NCBI GenBank assembly: GCA_018267095.1
Contig: JAFDZC010000008.1
Coordinates: 114,854 to 178,853 of the forward strand
Direction: 5' to 3'
Length of the DNA: 64,000 nucleotides
Source of the DNA: Bacteroidota bacterium
GTDB taxonomy: Bacteria > Bacteroidota > Bacteroidia > Flavobacteriales > Flavobacteriaceae
Part shown: positions 55,145 to 63,998 of the stretch, piece after piece
How the letters are laid out: every line of letters starts with the position of its first letter
Position numbering within the stretch: position 1 is the stretch's first letter
Program-made: the position numbers and the translations under genes
Notes under the pieces: model-generated
The model's input: only the letters and a program-made list of their open reading frames with translations
Databases searched by the model: none
What the model was told of the DNA's origin: nothing

Positions 55145-56608
55145 TTATTTTTTGATTGGTGTATTCTTGAGAATTTCTAAGAAAAACTTCCAGAATTTTT
55201 GCGACGATGAAATACTCGCGCGTTCATCAGGGCTGTGCGCGCCATGAATGGTTGGCCCGAAGGATATCATGTCCATACCCGGATAATTGGTTCCGAGAAT
55301 TCCGCATTCTAAACCGGCGTGACAAGCTACTACTTTTGGTTTTTCACCGTTTTGCTTTTCGTAGATAGAAACCAAGACTTCGAGAATTTCTGAATGGACG
55401 TTGGGTGTCCAACCCGGATATGAGCCCGAAAACTCAACCTCACAACCACATAATTCAAAAGCCGATCTGAGTGCATTGGCCAAATCAAACTTGGATGATT
55501 CAACCGAAGAACGCGTCAAACAACCAATCGAAATCTGCCCGTCTTTGATGATCACGCGCGCAATATTATTCGAAGTCTCTACCAAATCAGCCATATCAGC
55601 GCTCATGCGATAAACGCCATTGTGCGCCGTGTACAAGGCGCGAATGATGCCTTCTTGCACACCTAAGTTCATGACATGTGCAGGCAAGTCGGCTTTAGAA
55701 ATTTCGATGGTTAAATTAGGCTCAGTAGTTTTGTATTCGGCTTTGATATCGTTGATGATTTCTTGCATTTCAAAAGCAAAAACTTCGTCATACATCTGAG
55801 CAACAATTACATGCGCTACACTCTCGCGCGGAATGGCATTGCGCAAACTTCCACCGTTGATTTCGGCAATTTGTAAACCAAAGTTTTCAAAACCGTCAAA
55901 CAACAATCGGTTCATGATTTTATTGGCATTGCCCAAACCTTTGTGAATGTCCATTCCGGAATGCCCGCCGTTGAGACCTTTTACAGTAATCTTATAGGCT
56001 GCAGAACCCTCAGGCGTTGCTTCTGGATGATAACTTCTGGTAGCGGTCACATCTACTCCACCAGCACAACCAATGTCAATTTCGTCGTCTTCTTCGGTAT
56101 CGAGGTTAAGTAAAATTTCACCTTTGAGTATTCCGCCTTTTAAGTTGAGCGCTCCGGTCATTCCGGTTTCTTCGTCAATGGTAAACAAAGCGTCAATAGC
56201 CGGATGCGGAATATCGGTACTTTCCAGAATCGCCATGATGGCCGCTACACCCAGACCGTTGTCGGCACCGAGCGTGGTTCCTTTGGCGCGCACCCAATCA
56301 CCATCTACATACATATCAATGCCTTGGGTGAGAAAATCAAAATCAGTATCGTTGTTTTTTTGATGCACCATGTCAAGGTGTCCCTGCAAGACAACGGGTT
56401 TGCGGTTTTCCATACCCGGGGTAGCGGGTTTGCGGATAATTACATTGCGAATTTCATCTTCAAAAGTTTCTAAGCCCAAACGCTGACCGAAGTTTTTCAT
56501 GAATTCAATCACGCGTTCTTCTTTTTTAGATGGGCGCGGAACAGCGTTCAAATCGGCAAATTTGTTCCAAAGTGCGCGAGGCTCAAGGTTTCTGATTTCT
56601 TGACTCAT
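55145..56608 (-). CDS. pepD: Aminoacyl-histidine dipeptidase (PepD, M20 family)
   Basis: A 487-residue M20C metallopeptidase. Metal ligands: His in QGHLDMVHQKN, Asp in GADNGLGVA, catalytic Glu in DEETGMTGA, later Asp in NLDTEEDDEI and His in FGPTIHGAHSPDE. The inserted lid domain with HSGMDIHKGLGNAN is typical. It cleaves Xaa-His dipeptides such as carnosine and many others. Cytosolic. A TACCTTTG promoter box lies 33 bp upstream. Confidence 0.93.
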   Translation of the reverse strand: MSQEIRNLEPRALWNKFADLNAVPRPSKKEERVIEFMKNFGQRLGLETFEDEIRNVIIRKPATPGMENRKPVVLQGHLDMVHQKNNDTDFDFLTQGIDMYVDGDWVRAKGTTLGADNGLGVAAIMAILESTDIPHPAIDALFTIDEETGMTGALNLKGGILKGEILLNLDTEEDDEIDIGCAGGVDVTATRSYHPEATPEGSAAYKITVKGLNGGHSGMDIHKGLGNANKIMNRLLFDGFENFGLQIAEINGGSLRNAIPRESVAHVIVAQMYDEVFAFEMQEIINDIKAEYKTTEPNLTIEISKADLPAHVMNLGVQEGIIRALYTAHNGVYRMSADMADLVETSNNIARVIIKDGQISIGCLTRSSVESSKFDLANALRSAFELCGCEVEFSGSYPGWTPNVHSEILEVLVSIYEKQNGEKPKVVACHAGLECGILGTNYPGMDMISFGPTIHGAHSPDERASISSSQKFWKFFLEILKNTPIKK

Positions 56609-56640
56609 TATAGAGAAATTTTGTTTTTTGATTATGTTGC

Positions 56641-56648
56641 CAAAGGTA
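56641..56648 (-). promoter_or_regulatory. -7 promoter element of pepD
   Basis: TACCTTTG on the minus strand; the nearest TTG is 13 nt upstream, shorter than usual. Confidence 0.35.
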
Positions 56649-56737
56649 AGTTTTTAGCTGACAATTGTAGATTTATTTTATAGTTGCGATGTAAACTTTT
56701 TCAATTGACAACAAAATGATATTTTTACAACCAACCT

Positions 56738-57805
56738 ATGAAATTCAAACGATACCACATACTGCCTTTGTTTTTGCTTGTACAGATTGTTTTCTGGCAA
56801 GCGATGGCGTTTTCACCCGATTGGATTGAGCATTATTACAGCCAAATTTGGTATGCTCCTGTTTCATTATTTTGGCGAAAATTTCTCGGAAAAATATCAT
56901 TTTCAGTCGGTGATGCTTTGTATGCAATGGTGATTTTAAGATTGCTCTATTGGTTTTGGAGCAAACGCAAAACCTGGAAAACAAAACGTCGAGAAAACCT
57001 CTGGAAATTAGTAGGTTTTGTGTCGGTATTTTATTTTTTATTTCACCTGAATTGGGCTGGAAATTACTATCGTATGCCGCTGTTTGACCGCATGAATATT
57101 CATCGTGAATACACTGATACCGACTTGCTCAGATTTACCCGCAGACTCATTGCGAAGACCAACGAAATTCAATTAAAAATTACACATAATCCGAATCAAA
57201 AGGTAACATATCCGCATACACAAAAGGAAACCTTTTTACTTAACCTCAATGGCTATACTCATTTAGCTGAACAGTATTCGTTTTTAAAATATGAAGCGCC
57301 GAGTATCAAGCCATCAATGTTTAGTGTTCCGTTGAGTTATATGGGATTTGCAGGTTATCTGAATCCGTTTACCGGCGAAGCTCAAGTAAATGATTTGTTG
57401 CCGATGTATTCGTTTCCGGCAACCGCTGCGCATGAAATGGCACATCAGATTGGTTATGCCAGTGAAAGCGAATGCAATTTTATTGGTTTTTTGGCCTCGA
57501 TTAAAAATGAAGATGAGTATATACAATATTCAGGTTATGCCTTTGCGCTGCGCTATTGCTTGCATCAGTGGGAAATGCGCAATCCTGTTTTGCTCAAACA
57601 ACTCAAAATAACCATTCACTTGGGCGTTTTAAAAAACTACAAAGAAAGTCAAGTGTTTTGGGAGCAATACGAAACCTTCATTGAAAGCGGCTTTAAAATT
57701 TTCTACGATCAATTCTTGAAACTCAATCACCAAGACGACGGATTGGACAGCTACAGTAAGTTTGTCAATTTGATGGTGAATTATTATCAGAATCGAAAGT
57801 TCTAG
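56738..57805 (+). CDS. DUF3810 family membrane protein with HExxH motif
   Basis: A 355-residue protein. Three membrane helices occupy about 6-25, 55-75 and 88-106; the periplasmic C-terminal domain carries AAHEMAHQIGYASESE, a zinc HExxH with a downstream Glu, the pattern of gluzincin metalloproteases. DUF3810 is named but not characterised. It is predicted to be a membrane-anchored zinc peptidase. The gene stands alone between pepD and the convergent DUF1801 gene. No consensus promoter was found. Confidence 0.85.
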   Translation: MKFKRYHILPLFLLVQIVFWQAMAFSPDWIEHYYSQIWYAPVSLFWRKFLGKISFSVGDALYAMVILRLLYWFWSKRKTWKTKRRENLWKLVGFVSVFYFLFHLNWAGNYYRMPLFDRMNIHREYTDTDLLRFTRRLIAKTNEIQLKITHNPNQKVTYPHTQKETFLLNLNGYTHLAEQYSFLKYEAPSIKPSMFSVPLSYMGFAGYLNPFTGEAQVNDLLPMYSFPATAAHEMAHQIGYASESECNFIGFLASIKNEDEYIQYSGYAFALRYCLHQWEMRNPVLLKQLKITIHLGVLKNYKESQVFWEQYETFIESGFKIFYDQFLKLNHQDDGLDSYSKFVNLMVNYYQNRKF

Positions 57806-57818
57806 TTATGTTAAGCGA

Positions 57819-58244
57819 TTAATTCTGCCTGTTCAATCTATCTTTTATCGCGGCTAAAAGCACTTCTTGATTAATATCTTTGAGCGATTTAAACTTGATA
57901 CAATAGCCTGTAACACTTGCCTTACCGATTGTTTCTCCGTAGGTTTTACTCAAATAAGTTTTATCTTGAATTCCCATTAGGTAAACTGAAATTCCGGTTG
58001 TATTGGCACTGAGTCCAATTTGATAAAACACTTTGGTTTTTCCGTCGGCATATTTTATCGTATACGCGCCATATCCGATGTTGGGATTGGAAACTGTTTT
58101 ATTTTCGGCATTTTTTCCGTCTAAAAACCAAAGTTTAGCATCGGGATTTAAAGACAGAATTAGTTCGTGTAAAATCTGTAATTCGGTAGCTTTTATACCA
58201 GATTGACTTTGAATATATACTTTAATCTGTTCTTGAATATTCAT
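57819..58244 (-). CDS. DUF1801 family protein
   Basis: A 141-residue soluble protein of the YdhG/DUF1801 type (small alpha/beta fold; FYQIGLSANTTGISVYLMG, SVTGYCIKFKSLKDI). The usual family shape of a small mixed-sheet protein is kept; function unknown. It lies 6 bp after the YitT gene in the same direction. Confidence 0.8.
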   Translation of the reverse strand: MNIQEQIKVYIQSQSGIKATELQILHELILSLNPDAKLWFLDGKNAENKTVSNPNIGYGAYTIKYADGKTKVFYQIGLSANTTGISVYLMGIQDKTYLSKTYGETIGKASVTGYCIKFKSLKDINQEVLLAAIKDRLNRQN

Positions 58245-58250
58245 ATTTGA

Positions 58251-59126
58251 TTAGTATTTTAATCCGCGTTTTGAAACCATACCGCCTTTAGTATCGCGTA
58301 CACTGCTGATGATGAGAAAAGCGCGTGCATCGAGTTTTTCAATTTCGGTTTTAAGCCGATTGAGTTCTAGACGTGTGACGACAGTATACACAATTTCAAT
58401 GTTGCTGCTTTCGCCGTTTTTGCCGTAACCACTTTGGCCTTTATACGTGGTAACTCCGTGTCCGAGTTTTTCAATGATGAGTTTTTTGATGTGATCGCTT
58501 TTGGTAGAAACGATGGTAATACCCATATATTCTTCAATTCCGTCAATGATAAAATCAAGCGTTTTTGAAGCCGTCAAATAAGTAATCATCGAATACATCG
58601 CAATTTCAACCGACAAGAAATAAGCCGCCGCAGAGAAAATCATCACATTGATTATGATTATAATATCGCCAATGGTGGTTCCGAATTTACGACTCAGGTA
58701 AATGGCCAAAACTTCGGTTCCGTCAATGACCGCGCCACCACGGACAGATAGGCCAATGCCAGCACCCAGAAAAAAACCGCCAAAAATAGCCACGAGCAAA
58801 TTGTCTTGGGTAACATCCGGAAACGGAACCGTACCCACCACCAAAGCCAACCCCAAAATGGCCAGTGTGGTTTTGACGGCAAACGCTTTTCCGATGATTT
58901 TATAGCCGAGCAAAACAAATGGCGCATTGATACAAATAATCAGCATCGGAAGCGGAATCGGTGTCAAAATAGAAGTCAAAAGTGAAATTCCGGTAGCACC
59001 GCCATCAATAAAGTGATTGGTCAAAAGAAATCCTTTGAAGCCCAATGCTGCCGAGAAGATTCCGGTGGTGATGAGCAAAAAATCTTTGATGTGGCGGATG
59101 ATTTTATTTTTTTGACTTCGTTTCAT
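58251..59126 (-). CDS. YitT family membrane protein (DUF161/DUF2179)
   Basis: A 291-residue protein with about five to six membrane helices. FKGFLLTNHFIDGGATGISLL, GAGIGLSVRGGAVIDGTEVLAIYL and the C-terminal DUF2179 domain (VTRLELNRLKTEIEKLDARAF) define the YitT family. The DUF2179 domain is cytosolic and PII-like in fold. Function unknown, probably a transporter or channel. Upstream of DUF1801, downstream of the NADH dehydrogenase on the same strand. Confidence 0.9.
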   Translation of the reverse strand: MKRSQKNKIIRHIKDFLLITTGIFSAALGFKGFLLTNHFIDGGATGISLLTSILTPIPLPMLIICINAPFVLLGYKIIGKAFAVKTTLAILGLALVVGTVPFPDVTQDNLLVAIFGGFFLGAGIGLSVRGGAVIDGTEVLAIYLSRKFGTTIGDIIIIINVMIFSAAAYFLSVEIAMYSMITYLTASKTLDFIIDGIEEYMGITIVSTKSDHIKKLIIEKLGHGVTTYKGQSGYGKNGESSNIEIVYTVVTRLELNRLKTEIEKLDARAFLIISSVRDTKGGMVSKRGLKY

Positions 59127-59147
59127 AATATTTGATGGATGAATGAT

Positions 59148-60452
59148 TTAAACTTCGTCAGTGGTAAAAGTTACGAAACTTTTCTTTTTATACGGCCGAA
59201 TAATCAGACGACCTTCGCGATCAAAACGAATGTAATTATACACCCAATTCAAAAATACAACTGCTCTATTTTTGAACCCAATCAGCGAAAACAAATGCAC
59301 AAACATCCAAACAAACCAAGCCAAAATTCCGCTGAAGTGATAACGCGGCAAATCAACCACGGCCTTGTTGCGGCCAATCGTGGCCATAGAACCTTTGTCG
59401 TTATAATTAAAAGGTTTCATGCTGAGCCCTTTGATTTTTTGAATGAGATTTTCGCCCAATAAATCGCCTTGTTGCAAAGCCGGTTGTGCCATCATTGGAT
59501 GACCATTGGGATATTGGGCGCTTTCCATTTGGGCGATGTCGCCAATGGCAAATATATTTTCGTATCCCAATACTTGATTGTACTCATTGACGCGCAAACG
59601 TTTGGAACGCTCGGTCCATGCTTTTTCATCAAGCCCGGGAATAGCAGCACCTTGAACGCCTGCCGTCCAAATAACCGTGGCCGATTCAAAACTGAGCGGG
59701 GTGTTGGTGGTGATCAATTTACCGTCATAACTAAGCACGCGGACATTTTTGTGGACTTTGACACCCAAATCAACTAAAAACCTTTCGGCCTCGGCTGATG
59801 ATTTTTCGCTCATGGTATTGAGGATGCGCTCATCGCTTTGAATGAGATTGATTTGCATGTTGGCAATATTCAAATCGGGATAATCTTTGGGCAAAATGGC
59901 TTTTTTCATTTCGGCGAGTGCTCCGGCCAATTCAACACCAGTCGGGCCACCACCCACCAAACAGAAATTCATGTAGGCATTGCGTTCGGCTTCATCGTTG
60001 ACGAGTAAAGCTTGTTCAAAATTTTCGAGGATAAAACTGCGAATGTTGAGTGACTGCGGAATGGTTTTCATCGACATGCTGTTGCGCTCGATTTCTTTGT
60101 TGCCAAAAAAGTTGGTTTTAGAACCGTTGGCAAACACCAAATAATCATAGCGCAATTCGCCAATGTCTGATTTGACGATTTGATTTTTAGGGTCGATTTC
60201 GTTCACGCGGCCCAAGCGAAAATAAAATTCGGGGAATTCTTGAATGATTTTGCGAATCGGATAAGCAATCGAACCCGCCTCTAGCCCACCCGTGGCCACT
60301 TGATACAGCAGTGGTTGAAACGTGTGGTAGTTGTGTTTGTCGATTAAAACAACTTGTACTGATTTATTTTTGAGTTTTTTGGCCAGCGAAATTCCGGCAA
60401 AACCGCCACCGATGATGACAATTCGCGGGCGTGATGTTTCAGGGATATTCAT
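59148..60452 (-). CDS. ndh: Type II NADH dehydrogenase (NDH-2)
   Basis: A 434-residue flavoprotein. FAD-binding VIIGGGFAGISLAKKL at 11-26, NAD-binding CLVGGGPTGVELAGAL at about 165-180, and FAIGDIAQ near 300. The C-terminal amphipathic region (FSGILAWFVWMFVHLFSLIGF) anchors it to the inner membrane face. It moves electrons from NADH to menaquinone without proton pumping. Its leader contains the 11-mer ACAACAACACA found before pyrG and purM. Repeat copy D lies upstream. Confidence 0.92.
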   Translation of the reverse strand: MNIPETSRPRIVIIGGGFAGISLAKKLKNKSVQVVLIDKHNYHTFQPLLYQVATGGLEAGSIAYPIRKIIQEFPEFYFRLGRVNEIDPKNQIVKSDIGELRYDYLVFANGSKTNFFGNKEIERNSMSMKTIPQSLNIRSFILENFEQALLVNDEAERNAYMNFCLVGGGPTGVELAGALAEMKKAILPKDYPDLNIANMQINLIQSDERILNTMSEKSSAEAERFLVDLGVKVHKNVRVLSYDGKLITTNTPLSFESATVIWTAGVQGAAIPGLDEKAWTERSKRLRVNEYNQVLGYENIFAIGDIAQMESAQYPNGHPMMAQPALQQGDLLGENLIQKIKGLSMKPFNYNDKGSMATIGRNKAVVDLPRYHFSGILAWFVWMFVHLFSLIGFKNRAVVFLNWVYNYIRFDREGRLIIRPYKKKSFVTFTTDEV

Positions 60453-60492
60453 ATAGTTGTGTGTTGTTGTATTCTTTGAGTCAGAACTGCGT

Positions 60493-60553
60493 GAGCGATG
60501 GCAGCAGAAAGCCCGCAGCGCAGCAAGGGCTTGACGCGAACAGCGCGACCCGC
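60493..60553 (+). repeat. Dispersed palindromic repeat, copy D
   Basis: Begins GAGCGATGGCAGCAG and continues with GCCCGCAGCGCAGC (as in copy C), a stem AGCCC/GGGCT, and GCGAACAGCGCGACC. It is clearly richer in G+C than the surroundings. It lies upstream of ndh, 20 bp beyond the shared leader element. The rest of the 286-bp gap contains the ECF promoter and nothing else recognisable. Confidence 0.65.
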
Positions 60554-60675
60554 AGGGGCACGCCCAAAACGCACGTAAAGATAAGCAAACTGCCCGAAAA
60601 TTGACACCGCTTTGTGTTAGGGAAATGATAAAATAAACTGTTCAATCAGCGTTCTTTGATGTTTAAAAGTTGTGT

Positions 60676-60705
60676 TTGGGCTTGTGCAAAAAATAAAGTA
60701 CTTTG
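60676..60705 (+). promoter_or_regulatory. Possible promoter of the second ECF sigma gene
   Basis: TTG, 20-nt spacer, TACTTTG (one T short of TAnnTTTG). Confidence 0.4.
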
Positions 60706-60738
60706 TAACAAATTTCGGCGACGGATTACTAAGCAGGC

Positions 60739-61233
60739 ATGAATCAGGAATTGGAGCAAGCATTTGTCAAGCAACTCAAGGAGAACCAGAATATCATTCA
60801 CAAGATATGCCGGTTGTATACCTCGGGCGAGGATGCGCACAATGATTTGTTTCAAGAAATTACGATTCAGCTTTGGAAAGCATACCCGAAATTCAGAGGC
60901 GAAAGCAAATTTTCGACATGGGCCTATCGGGTGGCTTTGAATACTGCCATTACTCTATATCGCAAAAGCACGCGATCAGTCCAGACTTCATCGTTTGATA
61001 TGGGCAATTTATTTGTCAAGCAAGAAGAATACAACTACGAAGAAGAAGAACAAATTAAACTGATGTATCAAGCCGTACATCAGCTCAACGATATTGAAAA
61101 AGCTTTGGTTTTTATGTATTTAGAAGACAAAGATTACGAAGAAATATCTGAAACATTAGGTATCAGTCAGGTGAATGCGCGCGTGAAGATGAACCGAATT
61201 AAAACCAAATTGAGAAAAATATTAAACCCCTAA
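60739..61233 (+). CDS. ECF-family RNA polymerase sigma factor
   Basis: A 164-residue sigma-70 factor. Region 2 about 12-85 (GEDAHNDLFQEITIQLWKAYPKF, SKFSTWAYRVALN) and region 4 about 110-160 (LNDIEKALVFMYLEDKDYEEIS, ISQVNARVKMNRIKTKL). The linker is acidic. The adjacent gene encodes a multi-pass membrane protein, 4 bp downstream, likely its anti-sigma factor. This is distinct from the CnrH-like factor at 11793. Confidence 0.93.
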   Translation: MNQELEQAFVKQLKENQNIIHKICRLYTSGEDAHNDLFQEITIQLWKAYPKFRGESKFSTWAYRVALNTAITLYRKSTRSVQTSSFDMGNLFVKQEEYNYEEEEQIKLMYQAVHQLNDIEKALVFMYLEDKDYEEISETLGISQVNARVKMNRIKTKLRKILNP

Positions 61234-61237
61234 TCTT

Positions 61238-61879
61238 ATGGATGAATTAGAAGTTTTAAAAAAAGCATGGAAGCAAGACCAGCATGCATTTAGTCAAGTA
61301 TCTGAACAGGATATTTACCGAATGTTGCACCAAAAGTCTTCTTCGATTGTCAAGTGGATTCTGATTATTAGCATCCTTGAATTTGTATTTTGGAACGTCA
61401 TTTCGATTGGCTTTAGCGACGAGCAATATCAAAACAAACTCAAAGCTTACGGAATTGAACATATTATGTTTGTAGTAAACTGTGTAAATTATGCCGTTTT
61501 GGTGGGCTTTATTTTTGTTTTTTACAAAAACTATCGTTCTATCAGTATTCTGGATTCAACCAAAACCTTGATGAAAAGCATCTTGCGCACACGCAAAACG
61601 GTACAGAATTATATTTGGTACAACTTGTTTATTATTACCCTGACTGTGGTGATTTCGATTGTGATGATGTTTCAGCACAATGCTGATGTGGCTTCATTGA
61701 TGCAAAAAGAAATTGCCGCCGGACATCAAACGCTTTTCATCGTAGGTTGCGTGCTGATTTCACTGGTGTTTATCGGGATTATTATTTGCGTATTTTGGCT
61801 GTTTTATCGCTTGTTGTATGGAATTTTACTCAAAAAATTATACGCCAATTACCACGAATTGAAGAAGATTGAGCTTTAA
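61238..61879 (+). CDS. Multi-pass membrane protein, putative anti-sigma partner
   Basis: A 213-residue protein. The N-terminal 36 residues are cytosolic and charged (LEVLKKAWKQDQHAFSQVSEQDIYRMLH), the classic position of a sigma-binding segment; four membrane helices follow at about 38-56, 75-95, 130-148 and 168-192. Proteins of this kind are often mislabelled as carotene monooxygenases in Bacteroidota. The anti-sigma role is inferred from coupling with the ECF gene. Stop codon shares bases with the convergent acyltransferase stop. Confidence 0.75.
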   Translation: MDELEVLKKAWKQDQHAFSQVSEQDIYRMLHQKSSSIVKWILIISILEFVFWNVISIGFSDEQYQNKLKAYGIEHIMFVVNCVNYAVLVGFIFVFYKNYRSISILDSTKTLMKSILRTRKTVQNYIWYNLFIITLTVVISIVMMFQHNADVASLMQKEIAAGHQTLFIVGCVLISLVFIGIIICVFWLFYRLLYGILLKKLYANYHELKKIEL

Positions 61880-62673
61880 TATTCTCGCTCTTTGTTTAAG
61901 TCGTCTTGAACCTTGACTTCTTCGGCCGAAATGACTTTGAGCATCGACGGATGTTGCTCAATGGCATATTGAACCTTCTCAACAATCTGCTCGATGGTTT
62001 CATTTTCATAGTCAATTTGCAAAGGTTCTTTAATGATGAACGATTGCAAGATTCCTTTCTTTTTTAAACGCAAACCTTTTTTGTCAAACGATCTTCGGAA
62101 ACCATCAATAACAATCGGAACCACAATGGGCTTGTGTTGTTTGATGATGTGTGCCGTTCCTTTACGCACCGGTTTAAACGATTTGGTGGTGCCTTGCGGA
62201 AAGGTAATGACCCAACCATCGTTGAGCGCGAGTTTGATGTTTTCGGTATCGTTCAAATTGACTTCGCGTTGTACGTCTTGTCCTTTGGCGCGCCAAGTTC
62301 GCTCGACCGTAATCGCGCCCACATAGGATAAAATTCTAGGTAATAAACCATCGGTCATGGTTTCTTTGGCGGCCACATAATAGATGTTGAGTTTCGGATG
62401 CCACAAATATCCTACATTGCGAATGCTGTCTACCCTACCGCTCAAACTGGCGTTAAAGACGTGAAACATCGCGACTACATCGGCAAAATAAGTCTGATGA
62501 TTGGATATAAAAAGTACGTTTGTATCCGGTAAATTCTTGATAATTTCAGACCCTTCGATCTGTAAATCATTAAAACCGCGATAGCGTTTGTGGGTGAGCA
62601 CCCCAAAAAAGAAAATCAGCCAACGCTTGATAAATAGTATATGTCCGAAAGGATTTCGTTTGAACAATCCCAT
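61876..62673 (-). CDS. 1-acyl-sn-glycerol-3-phosphate acyltransferase-like protein
   Basis: 265 residues from the ATG at 62673; an upstream in-frame TTG adds seven residues. PlsC-like: NHQTYFAD (HX4D) near residue 55, FPQGTTKS for the third motif, and a membrane helix near 12-30. It transfers an acyl chain to a lysophospholipid. The substrate preference is unknown. Downstream of the NUDIX gene on the same strand. Confidence 0.88.
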   Translation of the reverse strand: MGLFKRNPFGHILFIKRWLIFFFGVLTHKRYRGFNDLQIEGSEIIKNLPDTNVLFISNHQTYFADVVAMFHVFNASLSGRVDSIRNVGYLWHPKLNIYYVAAKETMTDGLLPRILSYVGAITVERTWRAKGQDVQREVNLNDTENIKLALNDGWVITFPQGTTKSFKPVRKGTAHIIKQHKPIVVPIVIDGFRRSFDKKGLRLKKKGILQSFIIKEPLQIDYENETIEQIVEKVQYAIEQHPSMLKVISAEEVKVQDDLNKEREY

Positions 62674-62720
62674 AATTAAATTCAAAAAAAGCAAGCCAAA
62701 TGTACAAATTCAAGCCCACA

Positions 62721-63359
62721 TCAAGGCAAGTTTCTCAGGGTTTCTTTAAGTTCGCTGAGCATCATGGCCGTGGCACCCCAAACAAAATGGCCTTGTAACT
62801 TAAACGACGGAACATCAATGGATTTTGAATAAGACGTATCCATATTTTGCATGACCACATTTTCATCGTTTAAAAATTCAGTCAACGGAAGCTCAATGAT
62901 ACCGGCTACTTCAGCAGGATCAGCAGTAAAACTAAGTTCATGATGACTAATGCCCAAGAACGGATACACCATAAAATTACTCGGCGGAATATATACTTGG
63001 CTAAACGAGCGAATGAGTTCAATTTGGGTAGATGCAATTCCGATTTCTTCATGAGTTTCGCGCAAAGCAGCTTGGGCAAAATCAACATCAGTCTGTTCAA
63101 TTTTTCCACCTGGGAAGGCAATTTGTGATGAATGAACTCCCGGATAGGCATTGCGCTGAATCAGCACCAAATGCGCCAAATCATTCTTCGGATACACCAA
63201 CATCATCACGGCTGCCTGCTTGGGTTTGAGTACATCAAAATTGATGGTTCGCATCAACCCGCGACGCTCGGGCGGCATCATGAGTTCATGAGCAGATTCA
63301 CCCAGTAGCTCTGTTTTTTTAATCAATTCAATCTGATATAAAAACGTTTGAAAATTCAT
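62721..63359 (-). CDS. NUDIX hydrolase, CoA pyrophosphatase type
   Basis: 212 residues from the ATG at 63359. The NUDIX box (G-x5-E-x7-REUxEExGU) lies in FPGGKIEQ...ALRETHEEIGI, and the NUCA-like AYPGVHSSQIAFPGG with PPSNFMVYPFLG fits CoA-pyrophosphatase (YeaB/NudL) proteins. It cleaves CoA and derivatives to 3',5'-ADP and phosphopantetheine. Divergent from DUF4268, whose promoter overlaps this start. Confidence 0.9.
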   Translation of the reverse strand: MNFQTFLYQIELIKKTELLGESAHELMMPPERRGLMRTINFDVLKPKQAAVMMLVYPKNDLAHLVLIQRNAYPGVHSSQIAFPGGKIEQTDVDFAQAALRETHEEIGIASTQIELIRSFSQVYIPPSNFMVYPFLGISHHELSFTADPAEVAGIIELPLTEFLNDENVVMQNMDTSYSKSIDVPSFKLQGHFVWGATAMMLSELKETLRNLP

Positions 63360-63376
63360 GACAAACCGTATTTTTG
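63348..63376 (+). promoter_or_regulatory. Promoter of the DUF4268 gene
   Basis: TTG, 18-nt spacer, TATTTTTG, a full match. It covers the first codons of the divergent NUDIX gene. Confidence 0.62.
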
Positions 63377-63423
63377 CGGTAACGCACACGAAGGTACAAA
63401 AACAAAATCACAGCTCATCGCGC

Positions 63424-63867
63424 ATGTATTCAAAAGAAGAAAGTCAACGGCTCAAACACGAATTCTGGGTCGCTTTTGCAGAAGCTTATCCCAGAAAATG
63501 GCTGTTATACGACACCAAAATAAAAGACTTTTCATTCAAGTTTTTTGTCGACAACAAAAAGGCACAAGTACTTATTGACATTGAGCATCGAAACGACGAG
63601 TTGCGCAAAATTTACTTTGAAAAGATCGAATCGCTCAAAAGCATTTTAGAAGAAGAATACATTGAAGATTTAGTTTATGAGCGCAATTTTTATCTTGATA
63701 ACGGAAAAATCATTAGCCGCATTTGGGTTGAAAAAAAGGGCTTAAGCCTGAACAATCGCCAGCATTGGAACGAAATTTTCGACTTCTTCAACGAAAAAAT
63801 GTCTGCACTAGAATATTTCTTTTACGAATATCAAGACTACATCAAAGATTTAGAGACCAATACTTAG
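63424..63867 (+). CDS. DUF4268 domain protein
   Basis: 147 residues from the ATG at 63424 (a longer frame lies inside the promoter). The whole protein is one DUF4268 domain: MYSKEESQRLKHEFWVAFAEAY, FFVDNKKAQVLIDIEHRND, and a C-terminal NRQHWNEIFDFFNEKMSALEYFF. Larger proteins of this family include a DNA-modification-linked nuclease-like part, which is missing here. Function unknown. Repeat copy E follows. Confidence 0.85.
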   Translation: MYSKEESQRLKHEFWVAFAEAYPRKWLLYDTKIKDFSFKFFVDNKKAQVLIDIEHRNDELRKIYFEKIESLKSILEEEYIEDLVYERNFYLDNGKIISRIWVEKKGLSLNNRQHWNEIFDFFNEKMSALEYFFYEYQDYIKDLETNT

Positions 63868-63921
63868 TTAAAGTTGGGCGAGCCGGCTCGTCAAACGCAA
63901 CATTCCACAGAAAGTTTCCGC

Positions 63922-63998
63922 GCTCGCCGTCGGGCTGTTCGCTGTATCTTTTGTTCCTGCCTCACAAAAGGATGCCGCTGCCATCCCGCTCGCAGAGG
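63922..63998 (-). repeat. Dispersed palindromic repeat, copy E
   Basis: On the minus strand: GCGGGATGGCAGCGGCATCC, then arms CTTTTGT and ACAAAAG with a 9-base loop, then GATACAGCGAACAGCCCG. It is the best match to the family ends of A, B and C combined, and lies about 55 bp after the DUF4268 stop at the right window edge. Confidence 0.7.
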
